Source: an uncultured Chryseobacterium sp. (GTDB taxonomy: Bacteria; Bacteroidota; Bacteroidia; Flavobacteriales; Weeksellaceae). Taken from it: 64,000 nucleotides of DNA. The notes under the pieces are model-generated. The model ran no database searches, was not told the DNA's origin, and was given only the letters and a program-made list of their open reading frames with translations. The translations under genes and the position numbers were made by a program. The stretch spans positions 9,346-73,345 of the forward strand of contig NZ_CAKZIK010000069.1 of the NCBI RefSeq assembly GCF_936933875.1. The letters are read 5' to 3'. Below, in pieces: positions 15,994 through 24,013 of the stretch. How positions within the stretch are numbered: the stretch's first letter is position 1; each line of letters begins with the position of its first letter.

Positions 15994-17010
15994 TTATTTT
16001 TCTACTGCATCACTCATAAATTCTTCCGCTTTTTCCACCATAGCGATGCTTCCGCAGAAGAATGGGACACGTTGGTGAAGCTCTTTTGGTTCAATTTCCA
16101 TAATTCTTGTAAATCCGTCGGTACATTTTCCACCGGCCTGTTCTGCAAGAAATGCCATCGGATTACATTCATAAAGCAAACGAAGCTTACCGTTCGGAGA
16201 TTGTGATGTTGACGGATAGATATAAATTCCACCTTTAATCATGTTTCGGTGAAAATCAGACACTAAACTTCCGATATAACGCGAAGTATAAGGTCTGTCG
16301 CCTTCTTCACGCTGACAATATTTGATATAATCTTTTACACCCTGCGGAAATTTAATGTAGTTCCCTTCGTTAATGGAATAAATTTTCCCGCTTTTCGGGA
16401 ACTGCATATTTTTATGGGAAAGATAGTATGTTCCCAAACTTGGGTCGAGTGTAAAACCGTTCACGCCGTTTCCGGTGGTGTAAACAATCATGGTAGAAGA
16501 ACCATAAACTACATAACCTGCAGCTGCTTGATTAACACCTTTTTGTAAAAAGTCTTCCAAAGCAACCGGACTTCCCGGTTCCGTAACACGTCTGTAAATC
16601 GAGAAAATAGTTCCGACAGAAACATTGACATCTATATTGGAAGAACCATCCAAAGGATCTATCAACACAACATATTTGCTAAGATGTGCGTTGGATCCGC
16701 ATTTAATTTCCACAAAATCGTCGCTTTCTTCCGAGGCAATTCCGCAAACCACTTCACGCTGAGAAAGGGCTTCAATAAAAATTTCGTTTGCCAAAACATC
16801 TAGCTTCTGTTGTTCTTCTCCCTGGATGTTTTCATTTCCCGCTTTTCCGATGATATTAGCAATTCCGGCTTTGTTTACTTCCCGGTTTACCACTTTTGAG
16901 GCCAGTCTTATCGCACTTAAAAGTCTTGAAAGTTCACCGGTGGAATACTGGAAATCATCCTGTTTATCAATGATGAATTCTCCTAAAGTCTGGAAATTTT
17001 GCTCTGCCAT
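15994..17010 (-). CDS. fbp: Fructose-1,6-bisphosphatase, class I
   Basis: The enzyme removes the 1-phosphate of fructose-1,6-bisphosphate in gluconeogenesis. It has 338 residues, normal for class I. The metal-binding signature is LIDPLDGSSNIDVN, and the substrate/AMP-binding region includes GGIYIYPSTSQSPNGKLRLL in two adjoining segments and FLAEQAGGKCTDG near the C-terminus. The ATG at 17010 begins MAEQNFQTLGEF. The gene is separated from menC by a hairpin and is divergent from the aspartate kinase gene, with a 205-bp shared spacer. Confidence 0.95.
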   Translation of the reverse strand: MAEQNFQTLGEFIIDKQDDFQYSTGELSRLLSAIRLASKVVNREVNKAGIANIIGKAGNENIQGEEQQKLDVLANEIFIEALSQREVVCGIASEESDDFVEIKCGSNAHLSKYVVLIDPLDGSSNIDVNVSVGTIFSIYRRVTEPGSPVALEDFLQKGVNQAAAGYVVYGSSTMIVYTTGNGVNGFTLDPSLGTYYLSHKNMQFPKSGKIYSINEGNYIKFPQGVKDYIKYCQREEGDRPYTSRYIGSLVSDFHRNMIKGGIYIYPSTSQSPNGKLRLLYECNPMAFLAEQAGGKCTDGFTRIMEIEPKELHQRVPFFCGSIAMVEKAEEFMSDAVEK

Positions 17011-17144
17011 AGTTTCTTTTTATTGATTTTCTCAAAGTTCGTAAAATTCGGGGAGATACGTAAATTTTCTTTTGAATTAATGATGTAAATCATACAAAAA
17101 AAGGGTATTCAAATCTGGTTTTTTCATATCTCATTCTAAATTAA

Positions 17145-17152
17145 TATTTTTG
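17145..17152 (+). promoter_or_regulatory. -7 promoter box of the aspartate kinase gene
   Basis: TATTTTTG matches TAnnTTTG and lies 63 bp before the ATG. The -33 region has no clear TTG, so this is a weak call. Confidence 0.4.
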
Positions 17153-17215
17153 AAGATTCATTTCGTTTGAAATGAATTTTGTATATAAATAACTGATTGA
17201 TTTTTAGATAGCTGA

Positions 17216-18457
17216 ATGAAGGTTTTTAAATTTGGTGGAGCATCTGTAAAAGATGCAGAAAGCGTAAAAAATGTAGCGTTGGTTTTGGAAACTCAGGGTT
17301 TCGAAAAATGCCTTTTGGTGGTTTCTGCAATGGGAAAAACCACGAATGCGCTGGAAAAAGTGGTGGAAAGTTATTTTAAAAAGGAAAATTATCAGGATGA
17401 AATCAAAACAATAGAACATAATCACAAAGAAATCGCAGAAGGTTTATTTGAAAAAAATCATCCCGTTTTTGCTGAAATTGCTTTGTTTTTTGATGATATT
17501 GAATCTTTTTTAAGAAGAAATAAATCCCCGAATTACAGTTTCGTTTACGACCAGGTTGTGAGTTGCGGAGAAATGATTTCCTCAAAAATTTTAAGCGAAT
17601 ACCTGAATTCAACTGAATTTCCCAACCAATGGTTGGATGCAAGAGATTATATTAAAACGGATGATACGTACCGCGAAGGTATTGTGAACTGGGAAAAAAC
17701 TGAAAATACAGTTTCCACTTTAAATAAGGACATTTGTTATGTTACCCAAGGTTTTATTGGTTCCGACGATAATAATTTCACAGTAACTTTAGGAAGGGAA
17801 GGATCAGATTATTCTGCAGCAATTTTTGCGTACTGCCTTAACGCTGAAGCAATGACGATTTGGAAAGATGTTCCGGGTGTGATGACAGGCGACCCGAGAA
17901 AGTTCGAAAATGTGTCGTTGCTTTCAAATATTTCCTATGAAGAAGCGATTGAAATGGCGTATTACGGAGCTTCCGTCATTCACCCAAAAACGTTGCAGCC
18001 ACTGAAACAGAAGGAAATTCCTTTCTTCGTGAAATCTTTTGTAGAACCAAAAAAGTCGGGAACGAAAGTAAGTTCAAAAAATCAGGAAACACAGTTTGAG
18101 GAAAGTTATATCCTGAAAGAAAATCAAAATTTGCTTAGAATTTCAACGCGTGATTTCTCGTTTATTGCCGAGGAACATTTAAGTTTGATTTTTTCGCTTT
18201 TGGCAAAAAATAAAATCAAGATTTCTTTGATGCAGAACTCTGCAATTTCCCTCGCTTTGTGTCTTGAAGATAAATATGGCAAGATTGACGAACTGAATTC
18301 GGAACTGCAGAAAACCTTCAACACCGAAGTCGTAAAAGACGTTTCGTTGTTTACGGTTCGAAATGCCAATTTAACGGAACTTTCTAAGTTTTATGAAGGG
18401 AAGAAAATCCTTCTCGAGCAGATTTCCAAAAATACCATTCAAATGGTGACTAATTAA
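17216..18457 (+). CDS. lysC: Aspartate kinase
   Basis: The enzyme phosphorylates aspartate, the entry step to lysine, threonine and methionine. It has 413 residues with the kinase signature MKVFKFGGASVKD at the N-terminus, the FTVTLGREGSDYSA substrate loop and WKDVPGVMTGDPR. The C-terminal 120 residues form the ACT-type regulatory region (LSLIFSLLAKNKIKISLMQN), so feedback control is likely. It is a stand-alone kinase, not fused to homoserine dehydrogenase or decarboxylase. The next gene starts 12 bp downstream and is probably in the same transcript, though its lipid function is unrelated. Confidence 0.93.
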   Translation: MKVFKFGGASVKDAESVKNVALVLETQGFEKCLLVVSAMGKTTNALEKVVESYFKKENYQDEIKTIEHNHKEIAEGLFEKNHPVFAEIALFFDDIESFLRRNKSPNYSFVYDQVVSCGEMISSKILSEYLNSTEFPNQWLDARDYIKTDDTYREGIVNWEKTENTVSTLNKDICYVTQGFIGSDDNNFTVTLGREGSDYSAAIFAYCLNAEAMTIWKDVPGVMTGDPRKFENVSLLSNISYEEAIEMAYYGASVIHPKTLQPLKQKEIPFFVKSFVEPKKSGTKVSSKNQETQFEESYILKENQNLLRISTRDFSFIAEEHLSLIFSLLAKNKIKISLMQNSAISLALCLEDKYGKIDELNSELQKTFNTEVVKDVSLFTVRNANLTELSKFYEGKKILLEQISKNTIQMVTN

Positions 18458-18469
18458 AACTAAAAAACC

Positions 18470-20302
18470 ATGAGTCTCATTACGAAACAGGATTTAATAA
18501 AAGCTTCAGGTCTGGGTAAACTCGGATTTCTGAAAAATCCTGCTGCGTCTGCAATTATGAGCGTCACCAAAATTAACGAGGTGAACGAATTGTACGACAA
18601 ACTGAAAGATAAAGAAGGAAAAGATTTTTTCGACTCTTTTGTGCGCGAAAGAGATTTAAAATATATTGTTTTTGAGGAAGATTTAGTAAAAATCCCTAAA
18701 ACTGGGCCTTTTATATTGGTTTCCAATCATCCACTTGGCGCAATTGACGGTATTTTGATGACGAAAATTTTATCTGAAATTCGGCCCGATTTCAAAATTA
18801 TGGGCAACTTTCTTTTGGAGAAGATTAAACCGATGCAGCCTTATGTAATTCCTGTAAACCCTTTTGAAAAAAGGAAAGATGCATACAGCAGTTCCGGTGG
18901 AATGCGCGAAACTTTGCGCCATCTTCAGGAAGGTGGTTGCGTTGGAATTTTTCCGGCTGGCGAAGTTTCTAATAAAAATAACAGCTACAACGAAATACGC
19001 GATAAAGACTGGGAAAAACCTGCGCTAAAGCTTATCAAAATGTCTAAAGTTCCGGTGGTTCCTATGTATTTTCATGCTAAAAACAGTTCGTTTTTTTATC
19101 AGGCTGCAAAGCTTCACCCCGATTTGCAAACTTTGATGCTTCCTGCGGAAATGATGCACAAAAGAGAAAAACCAATTCGGGTTCGTTTTGGTAAACCGGT
19201 TTCAGTAAAGGTGATGGAAGAGTATGAAAAGCCGGAAGAGCTTGGTGATTTTCTGCAGAATAAAATCTACATGCTGAAATCGTATTACGAAAAACGAAAA
19301 TCTTTAAGTGAGCGCCTTAATCTTCCAAATCTAAAGCTTAATTTCCCTATTTTAAAAGAAGAAAACGTTGTTCAGAATATTATTGATGAAACTCCGGCAC
19401 AGGATTTAATTAATGAAGTTGAAGCACTGTACAAAAAAGATAAAATGCTTTTCCGAAACGGAAATTATGATGTATTCTTCACCACTTACGAAGAAATTCC
19501 GTCGATAATGAGGGAAATCGGAAGACAGCGCGAATTGACGTTCCGTGCAGTTGGGGAGGGCAGCAACTTGCCTTTTGATTTGGATGAATATGATCAGCAT
19601 TACCATCATTTATTTTTGTGGGACAATAAGGCTCAAAAGCTAGCGGGAGCTTACAGAATGGCTTTAGGTAGAGAAGTGATGAAAAAACATGGGATTGGTG
19701 GCTTTTACACAAGTTCTTTGTTTGAGTTTGATCAGGAACTGCAGCCGTTTTTCCGCAAGGTCATAGAAATGGGACGTGCTTATATTTCTGGGGAGTATCA
19801 GCAAAAACCGCTTCCTCTTTTCCTTTTGTGGAGGGGAATTGTGCACGTTTGTCTTAGAAATCCGGACCATAAATTTTTGATGGGTGGAGTTAGCATCAGC
19901 AATAAATTTTCAGAATTTTCCAAATCTTTGATGATTGAGTTTATGCGTTCTAATTATTATGATTCTGCAGTTGCGCAATATATTCATCCCAAAAATGAAT
20001 TTAAAGTAAGGCTTCGAAACAGAGATAAGAACCTGTTTTTCGACGAAATGGAATCCGATTTGAATAAACTCGATAAAATAATCGACGATTTGGAACCAGA
20101 GATGCGCCTTCCGGTATTGATTAAAAAATACATCAAGCAGAACGCAAAAGTTATTTCCTTCAATGTTGACCCGAGTTTTAATGACGCTATCGACGGATTA
20201 ATGTATATTCGCATAAGCGATTTGCCGGAAAGCACCATAAAACCTGTTTTGGAAGAAATGAGCGAACAGCTTCGCAAAGAGCAGGAAGAAAGCGAAAATT
20301 AA
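18470..20302 (+). CDS. olsF: OlsF-like bifunctional acyltransferase (ornithine/glycine lipid synthesis)
   Basis: The 610-residue protein joins two acyltransferases. Residues 60-290 are a PlsC-type O-acyltransferase with NHPLGAID at 86-93 (the NHx4D catalytic motif) and GIFPAGEVS. Residues 330-600 match the OlsB-type N-acyltransferase (GNAT fold): RELTFRAVGEGSN, YDQHYHHLFLWD and LAGAYRMALGRE. This order is that of OlsF, known from Serratia and Flavobacterium johnsoniae, where the C-terminal half makes lyso-ornithine lipid and the N-terminal half adds the second acyl chain. The amino acid used cannot be told from sequence. It follows aspartate kinase by 12 bp and is the last gene before the tRNA and the island. 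Confidence 0.85.
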   Translation: MSLITKQDLIKASGLGKLGFLKNPAASAIMSVTKINEVNELYDKLKDKEGKDFFDSFVRERDLKYIVFEEDLVKIPKTGPFILVSNHPLGAIDGILMTKILSEIRPDFKIMGNFLLEKIKPMQPYVIPVNPFEKRKDAYSSSGGMRETLRHLQEGGCVGIFPAGEVSNKNNSYNEIRDKDWEKPALKLIKMSKVPVVPMYFHAKNSSFFYQAAKLHPDLQTLMLPAEMMHKREKPIRVRFGKPVSVKVMEEYEKPEELGDFLQNKIYMLKSYYEKRKSLSERLNLPNLKLNFPILKEENVVQNIIDETPAQDLINEVEALYKKDKMLFRNGNYDVFFTTYEEIPSIMREIGRQRELTFRAVGEGSNLPFDLDEYDQHYHHLFLWDNKAQKLAGAYRMALGREVMKKHGIGGFYTSSLFEFDQELQPFFRKVIEMGRAYISGEYQQKPLPLFLLWRGIVHVCLRNPDHKFLMGGVSISNKFSEFSKSLMIEFMRSNYYDSAVAQYIHPKNEFKVRLRNRDKNLFFDEMESDLNKLDKIIDDLEPEMRLPVLIKKYIKQNAKVISFNVDPSFNDAIDGLMYIRISDLPESTIKPVLEEMSEQLRKEQEESEN

Positions 20303-20376
20303 AGACCTTTATTGAAAAATAATGCTGTGATAATCAGCAGATTTTAATATTTTTTCAAAAAAATTTAGTTCTAAAC

Positions 20377-20407
20377 TTGCGAGATATGCCGAAAGTTTAT
20401 ACTTTTG
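20377..20407 (+). promoter_or_regulatory. Promoter of tRNA-Phe
   Basis: TTG (20377-20379) and TACTTTTG (20400-20407) are 20 bp apart, a full match to the flavobacterial promoter consensus. The tRNA starts 30 bp downstream. Confidence 0.8.
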
Positions 20408-20436
20408 CCCCACTTCTTACAAGAAGATGGAACAAT

Positions 20437-20509
20437 GGTTTCTTAGCTCAGTTGGTAGAGCAATGGATTGAAAATCCATGTGTCCCTGGTTCGATTCCTG
20501 GAGAAACCA
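20437..20509 (+). tRNA. tRNA-Phe (GAA anticodon)
   Basis: The 73-nt gene folds into a cloverleaf: acceptor GGTTTCT/AGAAACC, D stem GCTC/GAGC, anticodon stem ATGGA/TCCAT with loop TTGAAAA (anticodon GAA at 20470-20472), and T loop TTCGATT. CCA is not encoded. The T stem CCTGG/CCTGG leaves one T-T opposition (20487 and 20499). The last 16 bases are part of the 17-bp att repeat, so this tRNA is the integration site of the island, and the insertion keeps the tRNA intact. Confidence 0.95.
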
Positions 20510-20510
20510 C
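20494..20510. repeat. attL: 17-bp direct repeat at the tRNA-Phe 3' end
   Basis: ATTCCTGGAGAAACCAC covers the T loop to one base past the discriminator. It is identical to 60226-60242. Confidence 0.88.
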
Positions 20511-20535
20511 GAGAAACAACAACAATTTGTTACAA

Positions 20536-20569
20536 AAGCCCTTAAATCCTAGTATTTAAGGGCTTTTTT
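20536..20569 (+). terminator. Terminator supplied by the island behind tRNA-Phe
   Basis: AAGCCCTTAAAT and ATTTAAGGGCTT form a 12-bp stem followed by TTTTTT. It lies inside the island and replaces the native tRNA terminator now at 60246. Confidence 0.88.
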
Positions 20570-20612
20570 GTTTTTTGAGAATTTCAAAATAAATCAAATA
20601 TTCTCAAAAATT

Positions 20613-20725
20613 AGGTGACCTTTTCGGTGACCTGCCATTTTTAGAACTTTATAGGTAACCGAATTCTTTGTGAAAGCCTATCAATAAAGGTGTAGAGCAA
20701 TTGAACATCTTGTGTGATAGGTCAC
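20613..20725. promoter_or_regulatory. Candidate integrase arm-type binding sites
   Basis: The spacer before the integrase contains AGGTGACC (20613-20620), CGGTGACCT (20625-20633), AGGTAACCG (20653-20661) and AGGTCAC (20719-20725). They resemble one another and AGGTAACCG has an inverted copy near the right end at 60162-60170. Arm-type sites of a tyrosine integrase are the likely explanation. Confidence 0.45.
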
Positions 20726-20758
20726 TAAAAGGTAATTTTAACCCATAAAGTCATCACT

Positions 20759-22015
20759 ATGAATGCAAAAGTTTCGGTATTATTTTATGCCAGAAAGTCA
20801 AAAGCGAAATCTAGTTCCAAAATCCCGATTTATATGCGGATTACTGTAGATGGACAACGTGCAGAGTTTTCAACAGGAAAAAGTGTTGAGATTAGCAAAT
20901 GGAGTCCTGCACAAAGCCGTTTAAAGGGCAATTCCGAAGAATCAAGACTCATCAATAAACATTTCGATGTTCTGCAGGCGAAAGTCCTTGAAATTGAAAA
21001 CAGACTTGTCTTTTTAGGCGAACCTTTCGATGCTTCGGATATCAAAAATCTATTATCTGGTAATAAAGTTGCCGAAAGAACTCTGATTCCTATTTTTGAG
21101 GAACACAATTCCAAAATGGAAAAACTTGTTGGGAAAGAGTATGCGATTGCGACGCTCAAAAATTTCAGAACTTGTTTATCACATTTGAAAGAGTTTTTGT
21201 GGACATTTCACAAAAAAACAGACATCAACATTCAGAAATTGGAACCGTCTTTTCTCAATGATTTTGATTTCTTTCTACGAACAAAAGCGAATATCAACAA
21301 TAATTCTGCGGTGAAGCACACCAAAAACTTGAGTAAGATTTTAAAAATTTGTTATCATAACAATTGGATAGAAAAGGATTTGGTTATTTTCTACAAAGGG
21401 AGATTTAATGAAGTGAACGTGAATTTCCTCACTGATGAAGAACTTTCATCAATTCGCGAGAAAGAATTTTCGGGAAAAGGTTTGGAACTCGTTCGTGATA
21501 TGTTTGTTTTCAGTTGCTATACAGGTTTGGCTTACATTGATATTTTAAATCTTACAAAAGATCAACTTTCCAAAGGAATTGATGGAAATCTTTGGATTAT
21601 CACGAACCGACAGAAAACTGGAAGCGCATCAAATATTCCTTTGCTTCCCGTCGCTGAAGAAATTATCAAGAAATACGAAAATCATCCTGTTTCTTCCAAT
21701 TCGGGAAAATTACTTCCAGTTTATACCAATCAAAAAGTAAATGAATATCTGAAAACGATTGCCGAGAATTGTGGTATCAATAAGAAACTTACTTTTCACT
21801 GTGCAAGACACACTTTTGCCACGACTGTAACTTTAGGAAATAATGTTTCTATGGAAAGTGTAAGTAAAATGCTTGGACACAAAAGCATTAAGACTACACA
21901 ACATTATGCAAAAATATTGGATTCTAAAGTGAGCCAAGATATGGGGAATTTGAAACTTGTTTTACGGAAAAAGCAGAATGTTGAGGACGCAAATGACAAG
22001 AAACTCGGTTCATAG
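20759..22015 (+). CDS. int: Tyrosine-type integrase of the island
   Basis: This 418-residue recombinase should carry out integration and excision at tRNA-Phe. Residues 1-100 form the arm-type DNA-binding domain (VLFYARKSKAKSS, IPIYMRITVDGQRAEFSTGK), 110-210 the SAM-like core-binding domain, and 220-400 the catalytic domain. Catalytic residues are visible in TNRQKTGSASNIPL (lysine), FHCARHTFATT (HxxR), LGHKSIKTTQHYAKI (H and Y). The usual first arginine of TGLR is replaced (SCYTGLAYIDI), as in CTnDOT-type integrases of Bacteroidota. It reads away from the tRNA and is closed by a terminator overlapping its stop codon. Confidence 0.93.
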   Translation: MNAKVSVLFYARKSKAKSSSKIPIYMRITVDGQRAEFSTGKSVEISKWSPAQSRLKGNSEESRLINKHFDVLQAKVLEIENRLVFLGEPFDASDIKNLLSGNKVAERTLIPIFEEHNSKMEKLVGKEYAIATLKNFRTCLSHLKEFLWTFHKKTDINIQKLEPSFLNDFDFFLRTKANINNNSAVKHTKNLSKILKICYHNNWIEKDLVIFYKGRFNEVNVNFLTDEELSSIREKEFSGKGLELVRDMFVFSCYTGLAYIDILNLTKDQLSKGIDGNLWIITNRQKTGSASNIPLLPVAEEIIKKYENHPVSSNSGKLLPVYTNQKVNEYLKTIAENCGINKKLTFHCARHTFATTVTLGNNVSMESVSKMLGHKSIKTTQHYAKILDSKVSQDMGNLKLVLRKKQNVEDANDKKLGS

Positions 22016-22027
22016 CCGAGTTTTTTT
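22002..22027 (+). terminator. Terminator of the integrase gene
   Basis: AACTCGG and CCGAGTT pair around a loop holding the stop codon, followed by seven T's. Confidence 0.85.
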
Positions 22028-22084
22028 CAGGTTCAGCAAGCTTTAATGAAGTTGAAGTTATGTTCACTTCGAAGGTGCAATAAT

Positions 22085-22123
22085 TTCAATAGATAATCGA
22101 AAGATCTCCGATTATCTATTGAA
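22085..22123. repeat. Perfect 15-bp inverted repeat between integrase and phosphoesterase genes
   Basis: TTCAATAGATAATCG and CGATTATCTATTGAA pair perfectly around a 9-base loop. It lies 12 bp past the end of the convergent phosphoesterase gene and probably acts as its terminator, although no T-run follows. Confidence 0.6.
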
Positions 22124-22134
22124 GAATTTACAGA

Positions 22135-22881
22135 TTATGTTTCAATTATCAGTTCTCTATCGTAACCATTGTCGGGATCATCAATATATCCATGCGGATT
22201 GCAAATTATTTCTGTTTTACCAATGGAGTAACGACAAGGAGTATGAATGTGCCCATGAATCCAAAAACTAGGTTGATGTTTTGTTATGAAATCATCAAGA
22301 TTTGAAGCATAGGCTGCTGTTAATGGATCATTCTTAAAATTATCGGGAACTGAAGGCAAACTTGGCGCATGATGCCTCACCACAATATTTTTCTTTTTTG
22401 TTGAATTTTCTAAACTTTCATTCAGCCAATGTTTTGAAAACTGATGAATCTTAAACGTATCCACAGTTCTCATTTTTGAATATGAAGGATCTCTTTTGAT
22501 CATTTTGTAATCGTTCATTTTCGGTTGACAATACATTCCTGCTTCTACTGAATTTCCAAAAAGTGCAAAATCCGTCCATAAAGTACAGCCGTGAAATCTA
22601 ATGTCTTCAATATCTAAAAAGGAATCCTCCAAAACATGAATATTTGTATTTTCTGCAGCAGACTTAATTTTATTTAGGGTTTTAGGATATGAACCTTTAT
22701 AGTACTCATGGTTTCCAAGAATATAAATTACAGGAATATTTTTGATTTTACTCTTAATCCACTCAATTCCTTTTGTTCCAAGGTTAATATCTCCTGCAAA
22801 AATCACCAAATCAGCATTATCAAAATACAATTCTGAAATACCGAATTCTTGATGCAGATCGCTGATAATTTGAATTTTCAT
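22135..22881 (-). CDS. Calcineurin-like metallophosphoesterase
   Basis: The 248-residue protein has the five metallophosphoesterase blocks: SDLHQEFG at the N-terminus (D8, H10), VIFAGDINLG, YILGNHEYYKGSYP, VVRHHAPS and WIHGHIHTPC. It is therefore a two-metal hydrolase of phosphomonoesters, phosphodiesters or nucleotides; the substrate cannot be read from sequence. It lies just inside the island's left end, 441 bp downstream of the nuclease operon on the same strand, and may be expressed on its own. A role in degrading signal nucleotides or nucleic acid in defence is possible but is inference. Confidence 0.88.
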   Translation of the reverse strand: MKIQIISDLHQEFGISELYFDNADLVIFAGDINLGTKGIEWIKSKIKNIPVIYILGNHEYYKGSYPKTLNKIKSAAENTNIHVLEDSFLDIEDIRFHGCTLWTDFALFGNSVEAGMYCQPKMNDYKMIKRDPSYSKMRTVDTFKIHQFSKHWLNESLENSTKKKNIVVRHHAPSLPSVPDNFKNDPLTAAYASNLDDFITKHQPSFWIHGHIHTPCRYSIGKTEIICNPHGYIDDPDNGYDRELIIET

Positions 22882-23322
22882 TGGTGGAGATTATGTGATA
22901 AAGTTAAGGATTTGGGTTCTTGAAAAAACGAATTTAATAGTAATCATTCTAGAAAATCAAACCCAAAAGGTTAAATAAATAGATTATTTTAAATGTTCTG
23001 TTCAATAAAAAGTAGTGTTCAGTGATATTGAACAGAACAATTCATTGAACATATTTCTTAAATATTATTTTTTTGCGAAAATTATTTTTAGATGCATGAT
23101 TTGTAAATCTTCCATACTGCCTATTATTACTTAGCTCATTAGCTTTTATAAATTCAAATTTGTCACAAATTTTGTAAATATTTGTGACAAAATAAGTATA
23201 AACGAGTTGCAATCTTTTATTGTTTGAAAACTCTAGATTGCATTATTCTGATCTTAAACACAATCAACATGGGTTTCGCAGAAGTACATTGTTTTAGTAA
23301 TCTCATTGAAAATGTTATCAAT
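22882..23322. other. 441-bp noncoding gap with two strong palindromes
   Basis: No convincing reading frame is seen. Two perfect 12-bp inverted repeats are present: 22995-23038 (GTTCTGTTCAAT/ATTGAACAGAAC, 20-base loop) and 23159-23191 (TTTGTCACAAAT/ATTTGTGACAAA, 9-base loop). The first has an inner GTTCAGTGATATTGAAC repeat. They may be terminators of the EEP gene, operators of the phosphoesterase gene or REP-like units. Confidence 0.55.
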
Positions 23323-23988
23323 CTAAATAATTTCTCCAAGAATTAAGTTATGATCTGATATCCGATTTTCAATCGGTATTTCATTTATTCTAACAGTCTT
23401 ATGCCTCAATAAATCTCTGCTCAAAACAATATGAAGTGCGGAATTAGCAATGTCTTGAGTAATAATTTTAAGATTTTCAGCTTCACAAAAATCTGTAAAA
23501 TCATTCTGAACATCTTTACTAGGGTATGGATAACCAGAAAATGAAATATTCAAATCACCTGCAAAGCAAAGATTTCCATTCTGAGCAATTCTTTGTAAAT
23601 CTAATTTTTGCATTTTCAAATCTTCAGTAAAGTATTTATTTCTTCCACCTGTAAAACCAATTATGCTTCCATAAAGAATTAAATTACCAATTTCAGTGTT
23701 AGTTTCTACACATACACTAGAAAACCCATCATAAGTATCAATACTTTTTGAGAATTGAGTTTTACTATAAATTGTGGACTTATTTTCTCCTGATTGAAAA
23801 TCTATTCCATTATAATGGGAAGAGAGTTCGGTTGTTGAGATTTTATGATATTCAGGGAAGTCGATGCACGTATTTGTTTCTGTTAGAAAAATTAAATCCG
23901 CATTGAAATCGGAAATGATTTCAGTGATTTCATGGATTCGTTTTTCATTAATTTTTGGACGCTTAATATTCCAAGTAAGAATTTTCAT
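23323..23988 (-). CDS. Endonuclease/exonuclease/phosphatase (EEP) family protein
   Basis: The 221-residue protein has the EEP (exonuclease III/DNase I-like) active-site blocks: MKILTWNIKRP with the metal-binding asparagine, DLIFLTETN with the glutamate, CFAGDLNIS with D and N, and the C-terminal ISDHNLILG with the general-base histidine. These suggest a Mg-dependent nuclease or phosphodiesterase. It follows the DUF262 gene by 25 bp on the same strand and is the last gene of a three-gene operon (27548 to 23323). No signal peptide is seen, so it acts in the cytoplasm. A nuclease effector of a defence operon is the most natural reading, but this is inference. Confidence 0.82.
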   Translation of the reverse strand: MKILTWNIKRPKINEKRIHEITEIISDFNADLIFLTETNTCIDFPEYHKISTTELSSHYNGIDFQSGENKSTIYSKTQFSKSIDTYDGFSSVCVETNTEIGNLILYGSIIGFTGGRNKYFTEDLKMQKLDLQRIAQNGNLCFAGDLNISFSGYPYPSKDVQNDFTDFCEAENLKIITQDIANSALHIVLSRDLLRHKTVRINEIPIENRISDHNLILGEII

Positions 23989-24013
23989 TTCAGAAGTTCA
24001 GAATATTTCTTGA

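Noticed and set aside
20377..20559. 60-residue frame spanning the tRNA-Phe gene
   Set aside because: It overlaps a perfect promoter and a full cloverleaf tRNA; the peptide is a by-product of the tRNA sequence.
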